A DNA stretch of 64,000 nucleotides from Ancrocorticia sp047501485 (GTDB lineage: Bacteria > Actinomycetota > Actinomycetes > Actinomycetales > Actinomycetaceae). Below are positions 7,986 through 16,255 of this stretch, piece after piece (within the stretch, counting starts at the first letter, position 1; each line of letters starts with the position of its first letter). The stretch is taken from positions 186,001 through 250,000 of the forward strand of contig JAZDRN010000001.1 in the NCBI GenBank assembly GCA_047501485.1. Direction: 5' to 3'. Both the position numbers and the translations under genes were made by a program. The notes under the pieces were generated by a model. The model was not told where the DNA came from, did no database searches, and worked only from the letters and a program-made list of their open reading frames with translations.

Positions 7986-8915
7986 GTGAGCAACAATCCT
8001 GTCATGAATCGCAACCCCTATTTCAACGGGAATGTGACGACACCCAACACGGGCTATGCCCCTCAGCAGGCTCCTTACGGTTACCAGAACCAGGGCTACG
8101 GATACGCCGATCCCGCCGCTCAGCAAGGGCAGTACCAGGGAGGCCAGGCACAGTACCAGGCCGGTGGCCAGTACTACCCGCCGCAGCAGCAGGCTCAGTA
8201 CCAGGGCCAGTACCCGCAGCAGGGTGCGTTCGGCGGTCAGGCTGCCCCCGGCGGCATGACCTACGACGATGCCATGGTCAAGACGCTGGTCCTGCTGGCC
8301 GTCGCCATTCTCTCCGGTGTCGCCACCATTGCGTTCCTGCCCTTCAACATGGTGCTTCCGGTCGCTATCGGCGCATCGCTCGCCGCCTTCGTGATCGGTA
8401 TGATCGCTGCTTTCCAGCGCATGGTCAAGCCGGTGCTGGCAATCGGCTACGCACTTCTCGAGGGCGTCGCACTTGGTGCGCTCACCGGCGCTCTCAACAT
8501 GCTCTACCCCGGGATCGGCCTTCAGGCTGTCCTCGGCACCGCCGTTGTGGTAGCCGTCGCGGTGGGTCTGCATCTGTCCGGTGCGGTTCGTACCACGCCC
8601 AAAGGTCGCAAGATCGTCATGGTCGTGCTGATCTCCTACATCGTGTTCGGTTTCGTGAACCTGATCCTGATGTGGACGGGCGTGCTGTCCGGTTTCGGCA
8701 TGCGCGAAGGCCCGTTCGGCATCATTCTGGGCCTCGTGATCATCGCCATCGCCGGCTATATGCTGATCGGCGATCTGGAGACCATCAAGCTGGCGGTCGC
8801 CAACAACGCCCCCAAGGAGTTCGCATGGACCTGTGCCTTCGGCATCGTCATGACGATCCTGTGGATCTACGTTGAGGTACTGCGCATCGCGGCCATTCTG
8901 GCCTCGGACCGCTAG
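7986..8915 (+). CDS. Bax inhibitor-1 / YccA family membrane protein
   Basis: A 309-residue protein. Residues 1-90 are a low-complexity, probably disordered tail rich in Gln, Tyr, Gly and Pro, typical of the actinobacterial branch. Then come about seven membrane segments, starting with the family-typical TYDDAMVKTLVLLAVAI entry and ending with MTILWIYVEVLRIAAILASDR. The family forms pH-sensitive, leaky ion (Ca2+) channels in the membrane and protects against stress in bacteria. The GTG start directly follows a near-perfect AAGGAGG ribosome site. The gene is monocistronic and closes with a strong palindromic terminator. Confidence 0.9.
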   Translation: MSNNPVMNRNPYFNGNVTTPNTGYAPQQAPYGYQNQGYGYADPAAQQGQYQGGQAQYQAGGQYYPPQQQAQYQGQYPQQGAFGGQAAPGGMTYDDAMVKTLVLLAVAILSGVATIAFLPFNMVLPVAIGASLAAFVIGMIAAFQRMVKPVLAIGYALLEGVALGALTGALNMLYPGIGLQAVLGTAVVVAVAVGLHLSGAVRTTPKGRKIVMVVLISYIVFGFVNLILMWTGVLSGFGMREGPFGIILGLVIIAIAGYMLIGDLETIKLAVANNAPKEFAWTCAFGIVMTILWIYVEVLRIAAILASDR

Positions 8916-8956
8916 TATCCGGCGCTGAGCGGGGTTTACCGGCGGCAAAGACGAAT

Positions 8957-9000
8957 CAAGTGAGGGGACATCCTAGGATGTCCCCTCACTTGCGTTTTCA
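8957..9000 (+). terminator. Strong palindromic terminator
   Basis: A perfect 36-bp palindrome (8957-8992; half-site CAAGTGAGGGGACATCCT) is followed by CGTTTTC. It lies about 40 bp after the Bax inhibitor stop. Confidence 0.85.
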
Positions 9001-9050
9001 GGGTGGTGGCAATCGGCTTTGGCGGTGTTCGTTGGTCAAGCGGGCGTGTG

Positions 9051-9086
9051 GCGTTGAGCCGCGCCAATAAAGGCGCCGCTCAACGC
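9051..9086. terminator. Stem-loop between convergent genes
   Basis: A 15-bp stem with one mismatch (GCGTTGAGCCGCGCC against 9072-9086) and an AATAAA loop lies about 60 bp beyond the FKBP gene's 3' end. It probably ends the minus-strand transcript, although no T-run follows on either strand. A wider weak dyad (CTTTGGCGG at 9017, CCGCCAAAG at 9133) surrounds it. Confidence 0.45.
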
Positions 9087-9148
9087 TGTGCTCCCGTGGA
9101 AGATCCGCTGGCGCTCTCTTGGCAGATCCGATGCCGCCAAAGCGCCAC

Positions 9149-9553
9149 CTACTTCATTCCAACGATGTCCACGACGAAGACCAGCGTGTCCGTGCCGGCT
9201 ATGCCGGCACGGGGGTTGCCATTGGGGCCGTAACCCTTCTCCGGAGGAATGGAGATGAGCAGGCGCGAGCCCACGTTCTTCCCCACAATTCCCTGATCCC
9301 AGCCCTGAATCACCATGCCGACACCGATCGGGAAGGAGGTGGGTGCGCCGCGCTGGAAGGAGGAATCGAAGATCCCGCCGCCCCAGACTTGACCGTGGTA
9401 GTTGACCTCGATCTCGCGACCGGACTGGACTGTGGGACCCGTGCCTTCCTTCAGAACCGAAACATGCAGACCCTTGGGTGGGGCGCTCTCCGGAAACGTG
9501 AGTGTTGGATTCTCTCCGAAGGCCCCGGAGACCTCGGGAAGTGTTGCTGCCAT
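9149..9553 (-). CDS. FKBP-type peptidyl-prolyl isomerase
   Basis: A 134-residue single-domain FKBP that catalyses cis-trans isomerisation of prolyl bonds. The FKBP core spans about residues 27-134: VNYHGQVWGGGIFDSSFQRG (active-site Tyr and Asp), PTSFPIGVGMVIQGWDQGIVG and the closing LLISIPPEKGYG ... DTLVFVVDIVGM. No signal peptide or lipobox is visible, so it is probably cytosolic. The ATG is placed by homology to family starts; the reading frame continues far upstream without resemblance to any protein. It is monocistronic. Confidence 0.92.
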   Translation of the reverse strand: MAATLPEVSGAFGENPTLTFPESAPPKGLHVSVLKEGTGPTVQSGREIEVNYHGQVWGGGIFDSSFQRGAPTSFPIGVGMVIQGWDQGIVGKNVGSRLLISIPPEKGYGPNGNPRAGIAGTDTLVFVVDIVGMK

Positions 9554-9808
9554 GAGTATCCTCTTTTCGACGATGTACTTCGATGATGGCCCAATTCTAC
9601 GGGGTGCGCCCCAATGGGAGTCTTCTCGGGCCCGCTTGCATAGGTGGTCTGGGTCCCACGTCCTAGAAACCCTTGTATCCACGATCGGCATCGAGTACTC
9701 TCGATCCTCCCCATGTTCTGTGGGGAAAGGTTGATCGGCTTTTCTCAGCAGACGGGGAGGGCCGGGTGACGTCAACCTAGAGCGTATGAAACGACGTAAG
9801 GCGGTACC

Positions 9809-12220
9809 TTGCTCACACAGGCACGAGAACAAGACGGTGGCAAACCTCGACCGATCGCTGACACGCACGATGTGATCCGAGTTCGTGGTGCGCGTGAGAA
9901 CAACCTGAAGAACGTGGACGTGGACATCCCCAAACGTCGGCTGACCGTCTTCACGGGCGTCTCGGGTTCGGGCAAGAGTTCTCTGGTGTTCGACACCGTC
10001 GCCGCGGAATCCCAGCGGATGATCAACGAGACCTATTCGGCCTTTGTACAGGGATTCATGCCCACCCTCGATCGCCCGGATGTGGATCAGCTGGAAGGGA
10101 TCACCACGGCGATCATCGTGGATCAGGAGCGGATGGGGGCCAATCCGCGCTCCACCGTCGGCACCGCCACGGATGTGTACGCCATGCTCCGTATCCTCTT
10201 CTCGCGCCTGGGCCAGCCCCATTACGGTCCGCCGCAGGCATTTTCCTTCAACGTTCCCACGGTCTCGGGAACCGGTGCCATGAAGGTGGATCGAGGCGGA
10301 AAAACCCAGCCCGTGCAGCGCAGTTATACCGCGCTCGGCGGCATGTGCCCGGAGTGCGAGGGATTGGGCAGGGTGAACGACATCGATCTCACGGAGGTCT
10401 ACGACGCCTCGAAGTCGCTCAACGAGGATCCGTTCAAGATCCCCGGTTACAAGAAGGACGGCTGGAACTGGAAGATCTATGCCACCTCGGGCCTGGTGGA
10501 TCCGGACAAGCCTATCGAGAAGTTTGGCAAGCGGGAGCTGCACAATCTGCTGTACGCCGAGACTCAGAAGATCAAGTTCCAGGGCATCAACATCACCTAT
10601 GAGGGGTTGATCCCGCGAATCCAGAAGTCGCTGCTCTCAAAGGATCAGGAGTCCATGCAGCCGGCCAATCGGGCCTTCGTGGAACGTGCGGTCACCTTCA
10701 AGATCTGCCCGCAATGCCAGGGCACCCGCCTGTGCGAGGGGGCTCGCGCCTCCAAGATCGGGAAGGTCTCGATCGCCGATGCCACCGACATGCAGATCAG
10801 CGATTTGGCGGAATGGGTGAGGACCGTTACCGATCCCGGCGTGGCCCCGCTCGTGGCAGGCCTCATCGACACCCTCGATTCCTTTGTGGACATCGGTCTG
10901 GGGTATCTCTCGCTCAACCGACCGGCGGGAACGCTCTCGGGTGGCGAGGCCCAGCGCACCAAGATGATCAGGCACCTGGGCAGCTCCCTCACCGACGTCA
11001 CGTATGTGTTCGACGAGCCAACGGTTGGCCTGCATCCCCACGACATCCAGCACATGAATGAGCTGCTGCTCAAGCTACGGGATAAGGGCAATACGGTTCT
11101 CGTAGTCGAACACAAGCCGGAGACCATCGCCATAGCCGATCACGTGATCGATTTGGGCCCGCGTGCCGGCGGCGGTGGCGGCGAGATCTGTTTCGAGGGC
11201 AGCGTGGAGGAACTGCGGGGCTCAGACACTCTGACCGGGCGTCACTTCGCGGACCGTGTCCGGCTCAAGGACAAGGTGCGTAAGGCCAAGGGGCACTTGA
11301 AGATCGAGCATGCCACCACCCATAACCTCCAGGACGTGAGCGTCGACGTTCCCCTGGGCGTCCTGACCGTCGTGACGGGAGTGGCCGGCTCGGGCAAGAG
11401 TTCCTTGATGCACGATTCCCTGCCCTCGGACAGCGGAACCATCGTCGTCGATCAAACGGCTATCAAAGGTTCGCGCCGCTCCAATCCCGCTACCTACACC
11501 GGGCTTCTCGAGCCGATCCGCAAGGCGTTCGCGAAGGCGAACGGGGTCAAGCCCGCATTGTTCAGCGCCAACTCGGAGGGTGCGTGCCAGAACTGCAAGG
11601 GAGCCGGCGTCATCTACACCGACCTCGGCATGATGGCCGGCGTGACCACCACCTGCGAGGTATGCGAGGGCAAGCGGTACGAACCCGATGTGCTCACCTA
11701 CCGCTTCGGAGGAAGGGACATCAGCGAGGTTCTCGCGATGCCCATTGACGAGGCGCTCGAGTTCTTCGGGCAGGGGGAGTCGAAGATCCCTGCGGCGCAG
11801 AAGATCCTGGTGCGCCTGCACGACGTCGGCCTGGGCTACCTGAGCCTCGGCCAGCCGCTCACCACCCTGTCCGGTGGTGAGCGCCAGCGTCTCAAGCTGG
11901 CCACCTACATGGCGGATAACGGCGGGGTATACGTTCTGGACGAGCCGACGACGGGCCTGCACCTTGCCGACGTCGAACAATTGCTCGGACTGCTCGATCA
12001 CCTCGTCGATTCTGGAAAGTCCGTCATCGTCATCGAACACCATCAGGCTGTCATGGCTCATGCGGATTGGATCATCGATATGGGTCCGGGAGCCGGGCGC
12101 GACGGCGGCCGGGTGGTCTTCGAGGGGACGCCTGCCGAGTTGGTTGCCAACGGTTCCACGCGCACGGGGGAGTATCTGGCCGCCTATGTGGGAGCTCGGG
12201 AGGCTAGCCCGATCTCGTAA
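9809..12220 (+). CDS. UvrA-like ABC ATPase (short, UvrA2/DrrC type)
   Basis: An 803-residue protein with the two-ABC architecture of excinuclease subunit A. The first Walker A is GVSGSGKSSL near residue 49 and the second is GVAGSGKSSL near residue 528. Signatures LSGGEAQRTK and LSGGERQRLK and Walker B boxes VFDEPTVGLH and VLDEPTTGLH are present. Three pairs of CxxC motifs (MCPECEG, CPQCQG, CQNCKG/CEVCEG) supply the zinc sites. Canonical UvrA is about 940-970 residues; the segment after the first ATPase half that normally binds UvrB is shortened, as in UvrA2 and in drug-resistance proteins such as DrrC. The start is a TTG by position. Repair or drug self-protection is possible; the second is inferred from the shortening. 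Confidence 0.88.
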   Translation: MLTQAREQDGGKPRPIADTHDVIRVRGARENNLKNVDVDIPKRRLTVFTGVSGSGKSSLVFDTVAAESQRMINETYSAFVQGFMPTLDRPDVDQLEGITTAIIVDQERMGANPRSTVGTATDVYAMLRILFSRLGQPHYGPPQAFSFNVPTVSGTGAMKVDRGGKTQPVQRSYTALGGMCPECEGLGRVNDIDLTEVYDASKSLNEDPFKIPGYKKDGWNWKIYATSGLVDPDKPIEKFGKRELHNLLYAETQKIKFQGINITYEGLIPRIQKSLLSKDQESMQPANRAFVERAVTFKICPQCQGTRLCEGARASKIGKVSIADATDMQISDLAEWVRTVTDPGVAPLVAGLIDTLDSFVDIGLGYLSLNRPAGTLSGGEAQRTKMIRHLGSSLTDVTYVFDEPTVGLHPHDIQHMNELLLKLRDKGNTVLVVEHKPETIAIADHVIDLGPRAGGGGGEICFEGSVEELRGSDTLTGRHFADRVRLKDKVRKAKGHLKIEHATTHNLQDVSVDVPLGVLTVVTGVAGSGKSSLMHDSLPSDSGTIVVDQTAIKGSRRSNPATYTGLLEPIRKAFAKANGVKPALFSANSEGACQNCKGAGVIYTDLGMMAGVTTTCEVCEGKRYEPDVLTYRFGGRDISEVLAMPIDEALEFFGQGESKIPAAQKILVRLHDVGLGYLSLGQPLTTLSGGERQRLKLATYMADNGGVYVLDEPTTGLHLADVEQLLGLLDHLVDSGKSVIVIEHHQAVMAHADWIIDMGPGAGRDGGRVVFEGTPAELVANGSTRTGEYLAAYVGAREASPIS

Positions 12221-12451
12221 GCCGCGACTCGGTGAGGCGGGCCGCATCGCAGACTCCGAGCCGAGTTTGCGATGCTACTCGCGCCCCGGCCGCCGGAATT
12301 CTCTCGAACTTGAGGGTTAGAGCACGAACTCGCGGGTTAGAACGCCGACTTCGCACGCGAAAGCTCAATCTCGACGGTTCGTCGCCGAGCCTGCGGCGCA
12401 GCTCTTCATGCGGTTGAACCTGGGCCAGAACCAACCGCATGAAGAGCTCAT
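12221..12451. other. Intergenic stretch with two stem-loops
   Basis: This gap holds a 13-bp stem with one mismatch right after the UvrA-like gene (12244-12256 with 12263-12275) and a perfect 16-bp inverted repeat (12401-12416 with 12432-12447; GCTCTTCATGCGGTTG) that abuts the 3' end of the next, minus-strand gene. Both may be terminators lacking T-runs. No gene is supported. Confidence 0.55.
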
Positions 12452-13057
12452 CTACCTGTCTGTCACGGTGGCTATCCACCTATTGCGGTTGTTCCACAAG
12501 GTTTCAGAGGGAACCCGGGTCCACGTACGCACAAGTGAGTCGACCTCGAAGGCCCGAGCGAGCATCGAGACTTCTCGGGAATGACCGTCTATGGGTAGCT
12601 TCACTTTGCTCGTCATTTCCCAAGATATGGTCGAGCCGTGATGCGGACGCCTGACGACGACGGAATACGTAATACCGTCCACCTGGATCACTTCCTCTTC
12701 GACCTGGGTTTCCTCGGAAAAAGACGCAAGGCGCGGGAGTTCCGTAACCTGCACTTGCTTGACAGAAGCGCCTTCAACTACGTCCTCTTGAACGATGTCG
12801 TATCCGAATTCAACTTCAATTCTTGGACGTATCGCCCGCAGGTCCGCCTCTAGTTTCTCCCGTCGATCTCTTACTGATACCAGCGTTGCCCTGGGCTGTT
12901 CTCGGAGAGCTGTTTTGGTGAACCCCAGTTTGTGGTCTGTATATTGCTTTCGCGATATCGGCTTCCTTTGCTCGACCAAGAATGACCACCAGAGGATTGC
13001 ATCGGAATCAGGAACTATGAAAGCCTGCCAGTCACCATACATTCTGCTACCGTCCAT
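12452..13057 (-). CDS. Hypothetical protein in small island
   Basis: A 201-residue protein I do not recognise. The N-terminal third contains ILWWSFLVEQRKPISRKQYTDHKLGF, with Trp- and Lys-rich character; residues about 70-90 look like a charged helix (RREKLEADLRAIRPRIE). No signal peptide, membrane segment or known motif is evident. Its ATG is preceded by CGGAG at good spacing, and a frameshifted gene ends 27 bp upstream, so the two probably formed one operon. Base composition is more AT-rich than the flanking housekeeping genes, suggesting transfer. A perfect inverted repeat follows as a likely terminator. Confidence 0.5.
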   Translation of the reverse strand: MDGSRMYGDWQAFIVPDSDAILWWSFLVEQRKPISRKQYTDHKLGFTKTALREQPRATLVSVRDRREKLEADLRAIRPRIEVEFGYDIVQEDVVEGASVKQVQVTELPRLASFSEETQVEEEVIQVDGITYSVVVRRPHHGSTISWEMTSKVKLPIDGHSREVSMLARAFEVDSLVRTWTRVPSETLWNNRNRWIATVTDR

Positions 13058-13084
13058 AGTATTCTCCGTGGCAATCTTGGCAGG

Positions 13085-13563
13085 CTACCAAGTGTAGAGA
13101 GTCTTCCCAGCGCTGGGATATCCCGATACGCATATCCCGCCGTTAACCAAGAAAACAGTACCTGAAGTGACCCGACCATAATAGTAGGTTCCTGACGGCG
13201 CATCCTGAGTTGTGTTTTGATAGCCAGATGTCCATGACCGACGCAAAGCTACAGGTCCGTTGTCACCCCACTGAAAACTGTCAACCCCGGATGCCCATTC
13301 TCCACGAGTTTGGGTTCTCCAACGAAAATCGATGGCATTTGATTTGACATCCCATCCGGTTTGGATGGCGAACTTCTTCCCCACCTGCTCAGGGTCGAAC
13401 CCCACAAGATGTCATAGGTGCCTGAGAGAAGGTCACGGAATCGATTTGTGCGGGCGGGCGTATCCTGAATCGATGCACGCTCGTCAATCGCCCCTACAGC
13501 TGTTGCTGTTCCAACAGTGAGCAACTTGGGATAGTAAGAAATGAAGCCGCCGCCTTTGGAGAC
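13085..13563 (-). pseudogene. Frameshifted hypothetical gene
   Basis: Two overlapping reading frames join into one sensible protein if a single G is added to the run of four G at about 13402-13405. The upstream frame reads ...NRFRDLLSGTYDILW and the downstream frame continues GFDPEQVGKKFAIQTGWD, running 106 residues to the stop. The second half is rich in Trp, Tyr and Gly (GTYYYGRVTSGTVFLVNGG) and may be exported. The upstream part has a hydrophobic stretch (YYPKLLTVGTATAVG) but no clear start codon or ribosome site; a TTG at 13524 is possible. Function unknown. It is either a decayed gene, a contingency gene, or a sequencing slip in a homopolymer. Confidence 0.45.
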
Positions 13564-13600
13564 CAGACGAGTTCGGCAAAGACGGCGACTTCCTGAAAAA

Positions 13601-14386
13601 TTACTCGGTCTCGTATTTGATCGGTTCCACGGGTTTGGTGTGTTCGCCCTCATGAGCGGCCTCCGTGGAATCGAGAGACTCGGCGGAATCGGTTCCCACA
13701 GCGGGAGCCTGGCCGAGAGGACCGGAGCCGGGCAACGGGCAGGCAACGCCCGTGCGGGAGTGGCACTGATAGCCGCCGGGATTCTTGTCCAGATACTGCT
13801 GATGGTAGTCCTCGGCGGGATAGAAAGGCCCGGACACCAGAACCGAGAGGATCTGGGTGACGATCTCGCCGTGCCCCGCCCGCGTCAGAGCCTCCTGGTA
13901 GGCCTGAAGCATCGAATGCGCGATGTCCTCCTGGGCCTGCGTGGTCGTGAAGATAGCGGAACGGTACTGGGTTCCGACATCTCCGCCCTGGCGGTTCAGG
14001 CTCGTGGGATCGTGCGACTCGAAGAAGGCCTGCAGCAGCTTTTCCGTGGACAGTTTGGACGGAGTGTAGAGCACTCGCACCGTCTCCGCCTGGCCCGTCT
14101 TACCGGTGCACACCTCTTCATAGGTGGGGTTCGGCGTGAACCCGCCCATGTAACCGACCGCCGTGGAATCCGCGCCGAGTTCCCACGCCAGTTTCTCTGC
14201 TCCCCAGAAACAACCCGAGGCCAGATAGATGACCTCCTGATCGTCTTCGGGATCCGCCAGAATGTCCGTCCCGAGAACCGTGTGCGGCTTCGGGTCGGGC
14301 AGGACGGGTTCGTCGCGACCTGGCAGGGCATCCTCCAGGGCGATCATCTTCGTTTTATCCGATTCTTCCCACAGGAACATCTTCAA
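13601..14386 (-). CDS. msrA: Peptide methionine sulfoxide reductase MsrA
   Basis: A 261-residue protein that reduces the S-epimer of methionine sulfoxide in proteins. The catalytic motif is YLASGCFWGAEKL (nucleophilic Cys near residue 58), followed by GYMGG, the conserved TYEEVCTGKTGQAETVRV segment and DVGTQYRSAIF. A C-terminal CHSRTGVACPLPG segment supplies candidate resolving cysteines, and a Glu/Pro-rich tail of about 45 residues extends beyond the usual domain. The N-terminal 50 residues also exceed the minimal enzyme. It is monocistronic. Confidence 0.93.
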   Translation of the reverse strand: MKMFLWEESDKTKMIALEDALPGRDEPVLPDPKPHTVLGTDILADPEDDQEVIYLASGCFWGAEKLAWELGADSTAVGYMGGFTPNPTYEEVCTGKTGQAETVRVLYTPSKLSTEKLLQAFFESHDPTSLNRQGGDVGTQYRSAIFTTTQAQEDIAHSMLQAYQEALTRAGHGEIVTQILSVLVSGPFYPAEDYHQQYLDKNPGGYQCHSRTGVACPLPGSGPLGQAPAVGTDSAESLDSTEAAHEGEHTKPVEPIKYETE

Positions 14387-14439
14387 CTCCCAGATAGTGC
14401 GGGATTCATGTGGTTGAGGGGCGAGCCGTGGCTACGAGC

Positions 14440-14925
14440 TCAGCCCTCGAAAGCCTCGATCTTGACGATCTCGACCGGGATCTTCCGTCCATTGGGCGCC
14501 GTGAACTTGGCCTTGTCTCCGGCCTTGAGACCCATGATGGCCTTGCCGAGCGGAGCGTTCTCCGGGTAGACCTCGACATTGACCAGGTCAGCAGCCTCGC
14601 GCGAGCCGAGCAGGAAACGCTCTTCCTCGCCCGCGATGGTGGCGGTGATGACGGTGCCGGGGCCGACGACGTCCGTGTCCGGCGGCTCGGAAACGTGAGC
14701 GTTCTCAAGAAGGTGGGTGAGCTCGACGATGCGGCCCTCCATCTTGGACTGCTCCTCGCGAGCCGCCTGGTACCCGCCATTCTCACGCAGATCTCCCTCG
14801 GAGCGCGCCGCCTCGATCTTCTGGGCGATTTCCGCACGGCGAACCGTGGTCATCTCTTCCAGCTCGGCTTGCAGACGAGCATAGGTTTCGGGGGACAGCC
14901 AGGTGCCCTTTGTTTCCTCTGCCAT
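14440..14925 (-). CDS. greA: Transcription elongation factor GreA
   Basis: A 161-residue GreA. The N-terminal coiled coil spans about residues 12-75 (TYARLQAELEEMTTVRRAEIAQKIEAA...), with the acidic tip that reaches the polymerase active site in SEGDLRENGGYQAA. The C-terminal FKBP-like domain ends PNGRKIPVEIVKIEAFEG. It stimulates RNA cleavage by backtracked RNA polymerase. The ATG follows AAGGAG by 6 nt; an upstream in-frame start adds residues outside the family. A canonical rho-independent terminator ends 45 nt before the start codon. Confidence 0.95.
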   Translation of the reverse strand: MAEETKGTWLSPETYARLQAELEEMTTVRRAEIAQKIEAARSEGDLRENGGYQAAREEQSKMEGRIVELTHLLENAHVSEPPDTDVVGPGTVITATIAGEEERFLLGSREAADLVNVEVYPENAPLGKAIMGLKAGDKAKFTAPNGRKIPVEIVKIEAFEG

Positions 14926-14970
14926 ATGGCGCTCCTTAGGGTGTGGCGGGCCGCGAATACGACCTTTAAG

Positions 14971-15002
14971 CAAAAAAATCATGCCCGCAGCGACGGGCAT
15001 GC
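14971..15002 (-). terminator. Rho-independent terminator just upstream of greA
   Basis: On the minus strand an 8-bp stem (CATGCCCG pairing across a 6-nt loop) is followed by a run of seven T. It lies between the hemolysin III gene and greA, only about 45 nt before the greA start codon. It either ends readthrough from upstream or acts within the greA leader. Confidence 0.8.
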
Positions 15003-15099
15003 TGTACTGCTGGCAACGATACCAGCGCTGCGTCGTTTTATTAACCGCCGTGATTGAGCGGCCAGTGAACGGGAACGGACTGTGCTACCCATTCTAATA

Positions 15100-15132
15100 G
15101 GGGAGTGGGCAATAGTGAATCGCTCACTCCCC
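15100..15132 (-). terminator. Stem-loop downstream of hemolysin III gene
   Basis: An 8-bp GC-rich stem (GGGGAGTG with CACTCCCC) with a 17-nt loop, about 50 nt after the hemolysin III stop on the minus strand. It has no long T-run; it probably contributes to termination together with the T-run hairpin 100 nt further on. Confidence 0.5.
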
Positions 15133-15184
15133 GCAGTCTGTTGACCGATAGTGGACCGATAAGAGGCCGGCTCCTATGTGCGCC

Positions 15185-15913
15185 TCATGCGACGCTCATG
15201 ACGGCCAGCCAGACCGCGACGGCGTGGCAGGCATAACCGAGCAGCGTACCGGTATGGAAGAACTCGTGGAACCCCCATACCTTGGGCCAGGGATTGGGCC
15301 AGCGCAGTCCATAGCACAGGGCACCAAGGGTGTAGGAAAGGCCTCCGGCGATCAGCAGCCACACGATTGCCGGGCCGCCTGCCTGCCAGAAGTCCGGCAG
15401 GAACCAGAAGGCGACCCATCCCAGCGCGACATACAGCGGCGTGTACAGCCAGCGGGGAGCCTCGGGCTTGAAGACGGAAAGCAAGATGCCGCCCAGGGCG
15501 CCCGCCCACACGATGGTGAGTACGAGTGCGGCGGTGCTGGCCGGCAGCAGCGCCACGGAGAGCGGCGTGTATGTCCCCGCGATAAGTAGGAAGATATTCG
15601 AGTGATCGATGCGGCGCAGGATGGAGTGAACCTTCACCGACCACCGGCCAAGATGGTAGACGGCCGAATTGCCGAAGAGTACGACAGCGGAGATTCCGAA
15701 GATGGCGCAGGCGGCTCGGATGCTGGCCGTGGGTGCCAGAACCACCAGCACGATGGAGTTGGCCAGTGCCAGCGGTGCGGTGATGGCGTGGATCCAGCCG
15801 CGAGCCTTTGGCTTGGGAAGGGCATCGAGACGAGCTTTGCGGGATGAGATCTTGTTCTTCGCAGTCGGATGCTCGTCCTGGATCGCTCTCGAATCATCGA
15901 CAGATGCGGACAT
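15185..15913 (-). CDS. Hemolysin III / PAQR family membrane protein
   Basis: A 242-residue membrane protein with about seven hydrophobic segments after a 45-residue cytosolic N terminus. Family motifs are SAVYHLG with a conserved Ser and His near residue 95, IDHSNIFLLIAGTYTPLS near residue 113, and the C-terminal FHEFFHTGTLLGYACH with two His. These residues form the metal site shared by hemolysin III and adiponectin-receptor-like proteins. The bacterial role is not settled; it may be a membrane hydrolase. The ATG has GAGGAG 7 nt upstream. Confidence 0.9.
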   Translation of the reverse strand: MSASVDDSRAIQDEHPTAKNKISSRKARLDALPKPKARGWIHAITAPLALANSIVLVVLAPTASIRAACAIFGISAVVLFGNSAVYHLGRWSVKVHSILRRIDHSNIFLLIAGTYTPLSVALLPASTAALVLTIVWAGALGGILLSVFKPEAPRWLYTPLYVALGWVAFWFLPDFWQAGGPAIVWLLIAGGLSYTLGALCYGLRWPNPWPKVWGFHEFFHTGTLLGYACHAVAVWLAVMSVA

Positions 15914-16145
15914 CGTGTTCTCCTCGGCGTTGGCAAAATCGTCAAACGGTTCTGTGGGCAGTCTTATTGTAGGGCTGGCAGCCTCGGGGAAAGAAAGGGA
16001 CAGAGGCCAGAGGTAGGCGATGTCACGTACGTGAGCATGTGTCGACGTCGTCGCCGCCGATCCGCCGAAAATCCCTGCGCAGGACGTACCGGACAAGACG
16101 TTCTCGCGGGAAAAGACGCGCGCGAAACCGGTGAGGTGGAATGAA

Positions 16146-16181
16146 CGTACCCGCAATGGGGCTTGGTCCCCCAAGGGTACG
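16146..16181 (+). promoter_or_regulatory. Leader stem-loop upstream of uppS
   Basis: A 7-bp outer stem (CGTACCC with GGGTACG) encloses a GGGG/CCCC inner stem. It sits about 75 bp upstream of the uppS start, downstream of the divergent hemolysin III promoter region. It may be a leader structure or weak terminator; no known riboswitch is recognised. Confidence 0.35.
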
Positions 16182-16255
16182 AAACTCGCGAATGAACTCC
16201 TCCGAAGTATCCTTCAGGGGTTAATCTGATGAGACGACGACGAGAGGGGAAAACC

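Noticed and set aside
9554..10543. A frame extending the FKBP protein far upstream on the minus strand
   Set aside because: It is antisense to the UvrA-like gene and shows no family sequence; the FKBP fold starts at 9553.
12452..13563. Toxin-antitoxin or bacteriocin operon in the small island
   Set aside because: Two adjacent unknown genes, one exported-looking, suggested it, but no motif of any toxin, immunity or bacteriocin family is visible.
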